DNA of 64,000 nucleotides from Halorubrum sp. PV6 (lineage in GTDB: Archaea > Halobacteriota > Halobacteria > Halobacteriales > Haloferacaceae), in NCBI RefSeq assembly GCF_003990725.2, contig NZ_CP030065.1, positions 1 through 64,000 of the forward strand. The letters run 5' to 3'. The position numbers and the translations under genes are program-made. A model generated the notes under the pieces. That model saw only the letters and a list, made by a program, of their open reading frames with translations, searched no databases and was not told the DNA's origin. Below, piece by piece: positions 52,227-59,786 of the stretch. Each line of letters opens with the position of its first letter. The stretch's first letter is position 1.

Positions 52227-52657
52227 TGGTCGAAACTTATGCCGAAGTCGCGGAGCGCATCTTTGCCCTGTTCGGTGACGAGGTCCATGGACCAGTCGGG
52301 CGACCAGACCAGACGCACGTCGGCCTTGTCAACGCCGTTGACGCTCTCAGCAGCCTGTTCAACGTCCTCAAGTATGAGCTCACGAGCGGGACACCCGCTG
52401 TAAGTCAGCGTCATGTCGATTGTCGCTTCACCGTCGTCAAGCTCCAGTCCGTAGATCAGTCCGAGGTCGACGACACTGATAGGCATCTCAGGATCTTCGA
52501 CTTGGTAGAGTGCGGACCAGATCTCGCGTTCGAGCCCCTCGGCTCCGTCACCGGTGGCAGGCACGTCGCCCGTCGCACGCTCTTTCGTATCGTACTCCGT
52601 GTACGAGCATGCTTTTGCGTTGGCGTCGGCCCGTGGCCGGTCGTAATCGCTACTCAT
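52223..52657 (-). CDS. paaD: PaaD, DUF59/MIP18 subunit of epoxidase system
   Basis: A 144-residue protein whose residues ~45-140 are a DUF59 domain: IWSALYQVEDPEMPISVVDL (the DPE motif), GLIYGLELDDGEATIDMTLT, and YSGCPARELILEDVEQAAES with the conserved Cys. DUF59 proteins handle iron-sulfur or metal centres; PaaD is needed for phenylacetyl-CoA epoxidase activity in bacteria. The usual C-terminal zinc ribbon is absent from this chain and encoded by the next gene. It overlaps paaC by 8 bases. Confidence 0.9.
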   Translation of the reverse strand: MSSDYDRPRADANAKACSYTEYDTKERATGDVPATGDGAEGLEREIWSALYQVEDPEMPISVVDLGLIYGLELDDGEATIDMTLTYSGCPARELILEDVEQAAESVNGVDKADVRLVWSPDWSMDLVTEQGKDALRDFGISFDQ

Positions 52658-53486
52658 CGTCTTCAGGGTCCATGAGCTTGGTCGCTTCGTGTCGACCGAG
52701 GTTCCGGTACGAGGAGACCATCTCCTCGTACAGTTCGTCCCAGTACTCGGTGTGATTGTTGTCCCGGCCAATGGGCGTGGCCGGTTCCTCGTCCGTCGGG
52801 ACGTCGAAACCGAGGTTGGTGAGGAAGTCGGTGATTCGGTCGGTCCACTCCTCGCGCATCTCGTCGAGGGTCATGGTCCGGACACCGAGTTCCACGATAT
52901 CATCTTCCACATCACCAACCGGCTCGAACAAGGTCAGCGCGTACGGGTAGAGATGATCGAGCGCTTTTTCCACGCGGCGACTGGCGTCACTGTCTTGAGC
53001 CATTCGTTGCAGCCAGCTCTCGGCATGTTCGACGTGGTAGCCTTCTTCGCCCTGAATCCGGCTGGTGCGCTCACGGATGACTTTGTAACTTGAATTTTCT
53101 AACGCTGACAGCCGGATGTCCTCGGCCACGTCGTAGAGGTACGCTCGGAGGACCGCGTCTGCCCAGTCGCCCTCTTCGAAGGGAAGCTCGACGAAGGTAC
53201 TGTGTTGGAAGTCCGACGGCTCGCTCTCCCAGAGCAGCGATTCTTCGGAGTAACCGAACTGTTGAATGGCATCGTACCACAGTCGGGCGTGTCCGAGTTC
53301 GTCCTGTGCGTTGTTTGCAAAGGCAAGGTCGGACTCAAGCGTTGGCGCGCGAACCTGCCAAAACGTGTAACGTTCGGCTTGGACGTACTCGTCGTCAGCC
53401 AGTCGGAACAGCTGTGCCTCAACAGCGTTTCGCTCACGCTCGGTAAGGTCATCGGCGCTGCCGAGGTCGGGTTCGGTTGCCGACAT
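52650..53486 (-). CDS. paaC: Phenylacetyl-CoA epoxidase subunit PaaC
   Basis: A 278-residue ferritin-like structural subunit that pairs with PaaA. FRLADDEYVQAERYTFWQVR, ESDLAFANNAQDELGHARLW, EGDWADAVLRAYLYDVAEDI and RIQGEEGYHVEHAESWLQRM show the four-helix core with the PaaC pattern. PaaC lacks a full diiron site in bacteria and is non-catalytic. It overlaps paaB by one base (TAATG) and paaD by eight. Confidence 0.93.
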   Translation of the reverse strand: MSATEPDLGSADDLTERERNAVEAQLFRLADDEYVQAERYTFWQVRAPTLESDLAFANNAQDELGHARLWYDAIQQFGYSEESLLWESEPSDFQHSTFVELPFEEGDWADAVLRAYLYDVAEDIRLSALENSSYKVIRERTSRIQGEEGYHVEHAESWLQRMAQDSDASRRVEKALDHLYPYALTLFEPVGDVEDDIVELGVRTMTLDEMREEWTDRITDFLTNLGFDVPTDEEPATPIGRDNNHTEYWDELYEEMVSSYRNLGRHEATKLMDPEDDE

Positions 53487-54010
53487 TATAGTTCACCTCG
53501 CCGGCGCTCGGCCTCAACCTGCTCACCTTCGGAGGCTGCTACCTCTTCGGCGGCAGGGTCGACGTTGTAGGTCTGTGCGAATCGGTACGCTTTGTCGGTC
53601 GTCCCGCCGAACGCAACTTGGGTCGCGTTTACTTCGCTGAGGAATTGTTCCTCGACGACCCAGAGTTCCTTGTCGTCAGGGTCGGAGAACTCCTCGAGCG
53701 CTAATGCCTTCGCACCGGCCTCGTCAGTCGCCTCAACCGAACCTGCCTCGGTTTGATATCCTTGGAAGTTCGGCGTAAAGACGACCCACACGGCAGTCTC
53801 ACTATCGGCGGTCGACTTGCCCAGGTCTTCACCGGGGGAGATACTCAGTATTTTCTCTTGCGGTGCAACCCACAGCGCGTTCGTCGGTTTGCGCCGGCCG
53901 TGCTGGATGACGGCAAATTGCTTTGCCATCTCTCGGTCGGGTGCGTGCACGTCGCGACAGTATTTGAACTCACCACCTTCGTTTGACTGCCTAAAGACCT
54001 CCCAGATCAT
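53486..54010 (-). CDS. paaB: Phenylacetyl-CoA epoxidase subunit PaaB (long form)
   Basis: A 174-residue protein. Residues 1-55 match PaaB (MIWEVFRQSNEGGEFKYCRD, REMAKQFAVIQHGRRKPTNA, LWVAPQEKILSI). Residues ~72-125 repeat the same plan (AVWVVFTPNFQGYQTEAGSV, AKALALEEFSDPDDKELWVV), so the gene contains a second PaaB-like half; bacterial PaaB is about 95 residues. The C-terminus is a charged tail (EEVAASEGEQVEAERRRGEL). PaaB bridges PaaAC heterodimers in the complex; a two-domain version may replace a dimer (inference). Confidence 0.88.
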   Translation of the reverse strand: MIWEVFRQSNEGGEFKYCRDVHAPDREMAKQFAVIQHGRRKPTNALWVAPQEKILSISPGEDLGKSTADSETAVWVVFTPNFQGYQTEAGSVEATDEAGAKALALEEFSDPDDKELWVVEEQFLSEVNATQVAFGGTTDKAYRFAQTYNVDPAAEEVAASEGEQVEAERRRGEL

Positions 54011-54013
54011 GGT

Positions 54014-54955
54014 CTAGTCGGCCGCCTGTGGGATCGGGCCACTGCCGGTGGTCGTCTGGCTATCCATCATGTCACGGACCCACTGCACGGCTTTCTGCGA
54101 CTGTGCGCGGCCGTTGATCTGCTGTTTGCTACCGTTGTACTCGTTTTTCGAGACGGTGAAGAACTCGTCCCAGTCGAGGTCGTCCTCAACGACTTCGTAG
54201 GTTCCATCACCGTTGTCACGGATTCTCGGCTCGTCAGGGATTTCGAGCCCATACCGCTCCGCCTTGGGCATGTAGGTGTTGAGGAACGAGTTCCGGAGCT
54301 CGTCGTTCGAGGCCGTCTTCAGACCAACTTCCGACGCGAAGCCATGGTGGGTGCTCTTATCATCGGTCGGACCGAAAAATTGCAAGATGCGTGGCCACCA
54401 CTTCTCGAAGGCTTCTTGTGTCATCTCTTGTTCTCTGATGGAACCATTCATCAACTCACGAAGAATGGACTCGCCGTGCTTGACGTGCATCCCCTCTTCG
54501 AAGCAGATCTTGTCCATTGCGTGGGCGTACGGCTCCCAGCTAGACTTTTTGAGCGTTGCCTGGCGACGCATTGCGGCGCCGTCGACAAAGAAGGCGATCA
54601 TTGGCGTCTCGACGTAGCTCTCCATCGGGTAGTGGAAGCAGTTGAGGAACTTCCCGCGACCCTCAGCGAGGTCGTCGAGCATTTCGTCGCGAGTTTTGAT
54701 GCCGAGCGCTTCGGCAGCCCGGTAGAGCATCTGCCCGTGACCAATTTCGTCCTGCGTTTTTGCGCTGAAGGCCATCTTCCGCTCTAGGCTCGGCGCTTTA
54801 CGGATGAACGGGCGCTCCAAGTACGCACCCATGATTTCGCTGTTTGCATGGAATTCGAGCATCCGCGTCGCAGCTTTCCGGTACTCCTCGGGCATGTCGT
54901 CTCGTGGATTGAACGCCCGTGGACCCGCACGTTCTTTGACTTCGTCAATGTTCAT
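54014..54955 (-). CDS. paaA: Phenylacetyl-CoA epoxidase catalytic subunit PaaA
   Basis: A 313-residue diiron oxygenase that epoxidises the ring of phenylacetyl-CoA. Metal ligands are visible in FHANSEIMGAYLERPF (E40), AKTQDEIGHGQMLYRAAEAL (E70, H73) and ICFEEGMHVKHGESILREL (E153 or E154, H157), with another Glu in YPMESYVETPMIAFF. Length matches bacterial PaaA. It is the first gene of a five-gene operon (paaA-B-C-D-ribbon) with gaps of 3 bases or less. No PaaE reductase follows. Divergent to it, 87 bases away, is a Bat-type HTH regulator. Confidence 0.94.
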   Translation of the reverse strand: MNIDEVKERAGPRAFNPRDDMPEEYRKAATRMLEFHANSEIMGAYLERPFIRKAPSLERKMAFSAKTQDEIGHGQMLYRAAEALGIKTRDEMLDDLAEGRGKFLNCFHYPMESYVETPMIAFFVDGAAMRRQATLKKSSWEPYAHAMDKICFEEGMHVKHGESILRELMNGSIREQEMTQEAFEKWWPRILQFFGPTDDKSTHHGFASEVGLKTASNDELRNSFLNTYMPKAERYGLEIPDEPRIRDNGDGTYEVVEDDLDWDEFFTVSKNEYNGSKQQINGRAQSQKAVQWVRDMMDSQTTTGSGPIPQAAD

Positions 54956-55042
54956 GATTCATCATAAGATATTGCTTGTTACCTATTAGTCATTGTCCAG
55001 TCCATAGACGGGTTTTTTAACTTTTCCCCGACATTGTGGAGT

Positions 55043-55747
55043 ATGATCGATGAGTGTCTGATGACCGAGTTCCGGATTGAGGGCGATGACTGCCCACTAG
55101 CCGATGCGACTCGGACGACAGGCACGGCTGTCGACGCAGCCCCGCCGCTGATTCGCAGCGACGGTAACGTGCTTCTTCGGTTCAGTTCCGCCCCTAGCGA
55201 CGATCTAACGGCTTGGCTCGATGAAGACGACCGGATTCGGTATCTTTACAAATCGGACAACGGCGACCGCTACAATTATCGCTGTCTCTCTTTACATCCG
55301 TGTGTCGTCCATGAACTCATCAGCGGCGGGTTCATGGTCGAATCTATCATCTATCAAGACGGAAGCGCCATCGTGACCGGGGCTGTCGTCGGTCACGAGA
55401 TCATGCGGGCGGTGATGGAAACTACCAGTGAGACCGTCGGTGTGAAACTCGAACGGGTGTATGCCCTCCGAGGCGAAGAAGAGAGATCCATAGCGAAGCA
55501 GTGGGACCTCACGCCGGCACAGGAAGAAAGCCTGCGGTACGCGGTTGCTATGGGGTACTTTACAATTCCGCGCGAGGCGACCGCCAGCGAGGTAGCCGCC
55601 GAGATGGGCATCAGCAAGTCCGCGTTCATCGAGCGACTCCATCGTGCTCAGCATAGTCTGCTCATGCAACTGTTTCCTGATATTGCGGACCGGCCGGACC
55701 GGATACGCTCAAGCGGTACCGACGATGGAATCACGGATGACAACTGA
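55043..55747 (+). CDS. Bacterio-opsin activator-type HTH regulator
   Basis: A 234-residue regulator of the haloarchaeal bat-like (HTH_10) family. The N-terminal ~170 residues form the family's sensor-like domain (MTEFRIEGDDCPLADATRTT at the start, HPCVVHELISGGFMVESIIY). The C-terminal HTH_10 is clear: WDLTPAQEESLRYAVAMGYF, IPREATASEVAAEMGISKSA, FIERLHRAQHSLL. Such proteins often activate the neighbouring operon; being divergent from paaA it is the likely pathway regulator (inference). The ATG at 55043 precedes MIDECLMTEF; the second Met at position 7 is an alternative. It is followed after 50 bases by the paaG-like gene, perhaps in one transcript. Confidence 0.85.
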   Translation: MIDECLMTEFRIEGDDCPLADATRTTGTAVDAAPPLIRSDGNVLLRFSSAPSDDLTAWLDEDDRIRYLYKSDNGDRYNYRCLSLHPCVVHELISGGFMVESIIYQDGSAIVTGAVVGHEIMRAVMETTSETVGVKLERVYALRGEEERSIAKQWDLTPAQEESLRYAVAMGYFTIPREATASEVAAEMGISKSAFIERLHRAQHSLLMQLFPDIADRPDRIRSSGTDDGITDDN

Positions 55748-55797
55748 ACGACGGCACGGAGAGCCAGAACAAAGTACACTCACCTGGAAATACACCC

Positions 55798-56559
55798 ATG
55801 CAAATCGACGACGGTCCTGTTCGACGGATTACTTTCGACCGCCCAAACGTTCGAAACGCGATGACGGCGGACGTTGCGATTGAGATCGCTGACGCGCTCA
55901 CTGGCCTAGACCCTGAGACCCACGATGCGGTCGTTATCACAGGTCGAGGCGAAGCATTCAGTGCTGGCGGCGACATTGAGGCTATGGCAGCACGGGACGA
56001 GACGACGTTGGAGGCGTACAATCGTGTGCGCGAGACGCTTGGAGCGGTCGCTGAGAACGCCCTCACTGCGCCGGTGCCGGTTATCAGCAAAGTCAACGGA
56101 GACGCAGTTGGTGCCGGAATGTCTCTGACGGCGGTTTCAGATTTCGCTTACGCCGCCGACTCTGCTCGCTTCGGTGCGACGTTTATCAACGTTGGTCTTA
56201 TTCCGGACATGGGCGCAACGGCGATGCTCCCGCGGATCATTGGCCTCAGAAAGACGAAGGAACTCGCCTTCACCGGGAGTCTCATCGACGCGACCGAGGC
56301 CGCAGCAATGGACCTGATAAACGAAGCAGTACCGGACGAGAAACTCGACGAACGCGTCGACGATCTCGTTGACACACTCCGGGATCGCCCGACAGCGAGC
56401 ATCGGAATGGCGAAGGAGGCCATTCACGACAACCTCGGGCAGTCGTGGCGCGACGGGCTGGCGCAGGAGGGGCGACTTCAAGCGATGGCCTACGACACGC
56501 CGGCCCACGACAAAGGGGTCGAAGCATTCCTAAATGGACAAAAACCAGATTTCAGCTGA
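55798..56559 (+). CDS. paaG: PaaG-like enoyl-CoA isomerase
   Basis: A 253-residue crotonase-fold enzyme. Oxyanion-hole motifs GEAFSAGGDIEAMA and KVNGDAVGAGMSLTAVSDFA, then FINVGLIPDMGATAMLPRII. The first hydratase Glu is replaced (AGMSLTAVS) while the Asp of GLIPD is present, the feature of PaaG and related isomerases as opposed to hydratases. It would convert the ring-1,2-epoxide of phenylacetyl-CoA to oxepin-CoA. It abuts the end of the convergent amidohydrolase gene. Confidence 0.85.
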   Translation: MQIDDGPVRRITFDRPNVRNAMTADVAIEIADALTGLDPETHDAVVITGRGEAFSAGGDIEAMAARDETTLEAYNRVRETLGAVAENALTAPVPVISKVNGDAVGAGMSLTAVSDFAYAADSARFGATFINVGLIPDMGATAMLPRIIGLRKTKELAFTGSLIDATEAAAMDLINEAVPDEKLDERVDDLVDTLRDRPTASIGMAKEAIHDNLGQSWRDGLAQEGRLQAMAYDTPAHDKGVEAFLNGQKPDFS

Positions 56560-57435
56560 TCAAAGGTCAAAAAACTCCTCGGCGTTCTCAAAGAGGATTT
56601 TGCGCTGAATCTCTTCACTGAAGTCGGTGTCCTGTTCGAACGACTCAAGCCACGTCTCGGGGGAAATCATCGGGTAGTCGGTACCGAACATCACTTTATC
56701 TTTGAGCAGTGACCCGGCATATTGGAGGACTTGTTCGTCGATGTATTTCGGAATCCACCCTGAGAGATCCATGTAGACGTTACCCTTCTGCTGACAGATT
56801 GCCAGTTGTTCTTTTTCCCAGGGATAGGCGGGATGGGCAATGAGAATCTGAAGGTCCGGATGCTCCGCCGCGACATCGTCGATAAGCATGGGATTTCCGT
56901 ACTTGACTTTGAGACCGCGCCCGCCGGCGCTGCAGGCGCCCAACGTGGAGTTCCCCCCGTGGAACACGACGGGGACACCGAGATCCTCGATCGTGCTCCA
57001 GAGGTGGTCGTGGCGGTCGTCGGACGGATCGAATCCCTGTGCTATCTGCTGGAATTTGAACCCCGACAGATCGAGGTCCTCCACGCACCGGATGGCCTCC
57101 CGAACGCAGTCGTCTTTCAGGGGGTCGACGCTCCCGAACCCGACGAAGAAATCGGGGTGTTCGTCGCGGACTTCGGCGACGTAGTCGTTCGGCACAGGCG
57201 GATTTCCGGTGTTCGTTTCGGCGTCCCAACCCAGCAAGACGGCGCGACCGACGCCCGCCTCGTGGTACTCGTCGATCATCTCCTCGTAATCCCACGTTTC
57301 CAGGTCCGTTCCGAAGCGATCGGCCGCATCTTGCATCATTTCGCCGCCGGCGTCGTGGAGAAACTCGCTGGTGGGCTGGTGGGCGTGCGTATCGAACAAC
57401 CGGTTCTCGTCCGCACCCGGTAGCGCTCCGCTCAT
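56560..57435 (-). CDS. Amidohydrolase-2 family metal hydrolase
   Basis: A 291-residue TIM-barrel hydrolase or decarboxylase (PF04909-like). Metal-binding HxH in RLFDTHAHQPTSEF, FHGGNSTLG with the third His, IAHPAYPWEKEQL with the fourth, and FGTDYPMISPETWL with the catalytic Asp. Family members hydrolyse or decarboxylate cyclic and aromatic acids. A role in a side branch of aromatic degradation is likely but the reaction is unknown. The ATG at 57435 is preferred over one 27 bases upstream. Confidence 0.83.
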   Translation of the reverse strand: MSGALPGADENRLFDTHAHQPTSEFLHDAGGEMMQDAADRFGTDLETWDYEEMIDEYHEAGVGRAVLLGWDAETNTGNPPVPNDYVAEVRDEHPDFFVGFGSVDPLKDDCVREAIRCVEDLDLSGFKFQQIAQGFDPSDDRHDHLWSTIEDLGVPVVFHGGNSTLGACSAGGRGLKVKYGNPMLIDDVAAEHPDLQILIAHPAYPWEKEQLAICQQKGNVYMDLSGWIPKYIDEQVLQYAGSLLKDKVMFGTDYPMISPETWLESFEQDTDFSEEIQRKILFENAEEFFDL

Positions 57436-57620
57436 ACCGTAAAGATGCGGGCAGCACCACAAAAGTCTACCCGTCTGGTGATGCGATCTCCAGAAGAATT
57501 GGACGCCTACGGTGTGCAGGTCCCTAGTTTAGCGGGTGGCGTTGAAAACCGGCGGTGTCACAGTCCCGCCTTCCGCCGTGTTTGAGAGTGGATCGACGCC
57601 CAGAGCCGGAATCGCGAGGA

Positions 57621-58148
57621 TCACTCAACGACGACAGCGCCTTTCATGTCGATCCCCTCATGGGGGACGCAGACGTACAACACCGAGCCCGGTTCATCGA
57701 AAGTCTGTTTGTACGTCGCACCCTCCTGTGACTTCTGTTCACTTGCGAAGTCAGCACCGTGCCGGGCCACGACGTTGTGGGTACTACCCTGACCGGTCCA
57801 CTCCCACGTGACCGTCGTTCCGCTATCGATACGGATCGCTGCCGGGCTGAAGCCGTAGTACGCGCCGTTGGCTTCAACGCCGACGTCGACAGTGACGGCG
57901 TCGGAGCCTGTTTTGTCGGCAATGCCGTCGTAGTTGTCCGTTTCCGTCAAGAACTCGTCGACAGAGGGAGTCCCTGTCTCACCGTCGGTAGTGTCGTTGG
58001 GCGTCGACTCTGGCGACGATGTGCCGTCACTGGGTTGGTTCGTGTTCTCGGTCGTCGGATTTTCATCGTTACACCCAGCCGCAACACTGGCAACCACTAC
58101 CCCCGCAGTGTGGAGGAGTTTTCGTCTGCTGAATGAACTATCTATCAT
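57621..58148 (-). CDS. Halocyanin-type blue copper lipoprotein
   Basis: A 175-residue exported electron carrier. Tat-like signal SRRKLLHTAGVVVASVAAGC with lipobox Cys26, a Thr/Ser/Pro-rich linker (27-65), and a plastocyanin-fold domain with copper ligands H124 (GSTHNVV), C160, H163 and M168 (YVCVPHEGIDMKG). It would be anchored outside the membrane and pass electrons to or from a redox enzyme. In this window the possible amine-oxidase-like lipoprotein at 59787 is the nearest exported protein; otherwise it may serve respiration. Bases 57436-57620 hold nothing supported. Confidence 0.92.
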   Translation of the reverse strand: MIDSSFSRRKLLHTAGVVVASVAAGCNDENPTTENTNQPSDGTSSPESTPNDTTDGETGTPSVDEFLTETDNYDGIADKTGSDAVTVDVGVEANGAYYGFSPAAIRIDSGTTVTWEWTGQGSTHNVVARHGADFASEQKSQEGATYKQTFDEPGSVLYVCVPHEGIDMKGAVVVE

Positions 58149-58374
58149 TAATTATGTACAAATGAGATCTACACAATATATGTTTTGGTGAGTGGATTGC
58201 GCTGTGAGGGCGCGGCCTTGATCGCACATTTCCGTGGATCCATAGTGTACTTGAGAGGGAGAATCACAGAACAAATTCGGCAGCGATTTCAGTACTTGCT
58301 GCAGGTATTGATGGTGGTGCTACCGGATCGTCCGCACACCACAGGGTCTACCGGCCGCGTTAAGTTTGACGTGA

Positions 58375-59030
58375 ATTGTGGTAGACGGCGAAGGCTTCGA
58401 GCCAGTTTTGAGCTGTCTCTAACGCGACATTGCTGAAACTATTAGCAAACAAAGATTTTCGTCGTTCTATTTCCCAAAAACACGTTCGATAGCGTTCCGA
58501 TTTCCATGTCGACTGATTTAAAATCGATACCCGTCCTCAGTAAGAACTGGTCCAAGATAGTCTGCGTCATTGACGAGAAATTCGACGTTATTCAGCTGGT
58601 AGCGCTAGTGTAGTTCGGTCAGAAACTACCGCGTGGTCTGTTTACTTTCGGTTGGATAGGGGATCTCGTGGAGGATCTCGTTCGTATACGGATCAACCGC
58701 GCCGTACAGCCAGAACTTCTGACCGTGCAGGCGGAGCATCTTTTCGTCAACCGCGAGTTGATCTTCTGAGACAGTAGAGACAGGTTGTAGATCGGCTTTA
58801 TGAACCCAGTTATGGATAGCCATGTGACTCCATTTGATCCCATATTATTCAAGAAATTTACTCACCTCTTGGAGCGACATATTAGTCAAATGATAGCAAA
58901 TTTCCTCTTCAATCGCCCAGCGTGGAGTCCGATCTCGCTCCACAAACGACAAGTCGATCCACGCGATGCCTTCGCTGAGGCGGTCGATTTCGGCCATAAG
59001 CACTCTGAAGTCGAACGTCTCATCCTCTAA
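58375..59030 (-). pseudogene. Decayed IS6-family transposase (second type)
   Basis: On the minus strand: RLSEGIAWIDLSFVERDRTP, MAIHNWVHKADLQPVSTVSE, LAVDEKMLRLHGQKFWLYGA, VNDADYLGPVLTEDGYRF, RHGNRNAIERVFWEIERRKS. The text is a different IS6 subgroup from the copies with GTGTTCAGATAAG ends. Stops at the positions after TESKQTTR and TELH and shifts near the N-terminus and near ERVF make it inactive. Clear ends were not found. Region 58160-58374 upstream holds no supported gene. Confidence 0.75.
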
Positions 59031-59054
59031 CTTTACGCGACCGGTTTACCGGCG

Positions 59055-59744
59055 GTGTTCAGATAAGGTTTGAAAGGTGAGGTGGTGCGTTTTCAAAGTG
59101 TTCTATGCCCGAAAACGACCGCCTCAGCGGCTGTTTAGACGAGATCAACTTAGAGTTTGTGGAGCAAGAGGCAACACCGCAGCTGTTGATGAAGCTCAGT
59201 ATTCAGCTTTATTTAGCAGGATTATCGCTTTCGAATACTGTTTCGTTTCTTGAGGTATTCGGTGTTGAAAGAGTTCGATCAACCGTTCATAACTGGGTTC
59301 ACAAGGCCGACCTACAGCCGGAATCTGGTCGGAGCCCGAATCACGTCGCGGTCGATGAGACGGTGATTCGACTTGACGATGAACAATATTGGCTGTACGC
59401 TGCTGTCGATCCGGAAACGAACGATCTGCTCCATACACAGCTTGAGCCGACGACAAATAACGCCCTCGCGGATCGGTTTTTCGCTGATCTCCGTGACAAA
59501 CACGACATAGATGACGCAACAGTTCTCGTCGATGGATCAGCTTCACTTCAGCGAGCCTGTCGCAAACACGACCTCAATTTCAGATACGAACGACATGGAA
59601 ATCGGAACAGCGTCGAACGTGTCTTTCGTGAGATAAAACGTCGAACTATCTGTTTCTCAAACTGTTTCAGCAACGCCGAAGCAGAAACTGCCGACGAGTG
59701 GCTCAGATCGTTCGCTTTCGCATGGAACCAGCTTATCTGAACAC
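59055..59744 (+). mobile_element. Intact IS6-family insertion sequence
   Basis: A 690-bp element with 13-bp inverted repeats GTGTTCAGATAAG (59055-59067) and CTTATCTGAACAC (59732-59744). Adjacent 8-mers TACCGGCG and TACCGGTT match at 6 of 8, and an 11-bp ACCGGTTTACC lies just outside on both sides. It is inserted next to the older IS6 remnant at 58375-59030, and its right end is only 43 bases from the start of the lipoprotein gene at 59787. Confidence 0.88.
59105..59740 (+). CDS. IS6-family transposase
   Basis: A 211-residue DDE transposase without stops or frameshifts. N-terminal helix-turn-helix region (LSIQLYLAGLSLSNTVSFLE, HNWVHKADLQPESGRSPN), D84 in VAVDETVIRL, D143 in LVDGSASLQRAC and E177 in ERVFREIKRR give the catalytic triad. 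Length is usual for haloarchaeal IS6 transposases. Because it is the only undamaged member here, it may still act and could mobilise the related degenerate copies. Confidence 0.9.
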   Translation: MPENDRLSGCLDEINLEFVEQEATPQLLMKLSIQLYLAGLSLSNTVSFLEVFGVERVRSTVHNWVHKADLQPESGRSPNHVAVDETVIRLDDEQYWLYAAVDPETNDLLHTQLEPTTNNALADRFFADLRDKHDIDDATVLVDGSASLQRACRKHDLNFRYERHGNRNSVERVFREIKRRTICFSNCFSNAEAETADEWLRSFAFAWNQLI

Positions 59745-59786
59745 TACCGGTTTACCACCCCAAATTTATAAGTGATAGTTTTTAGT

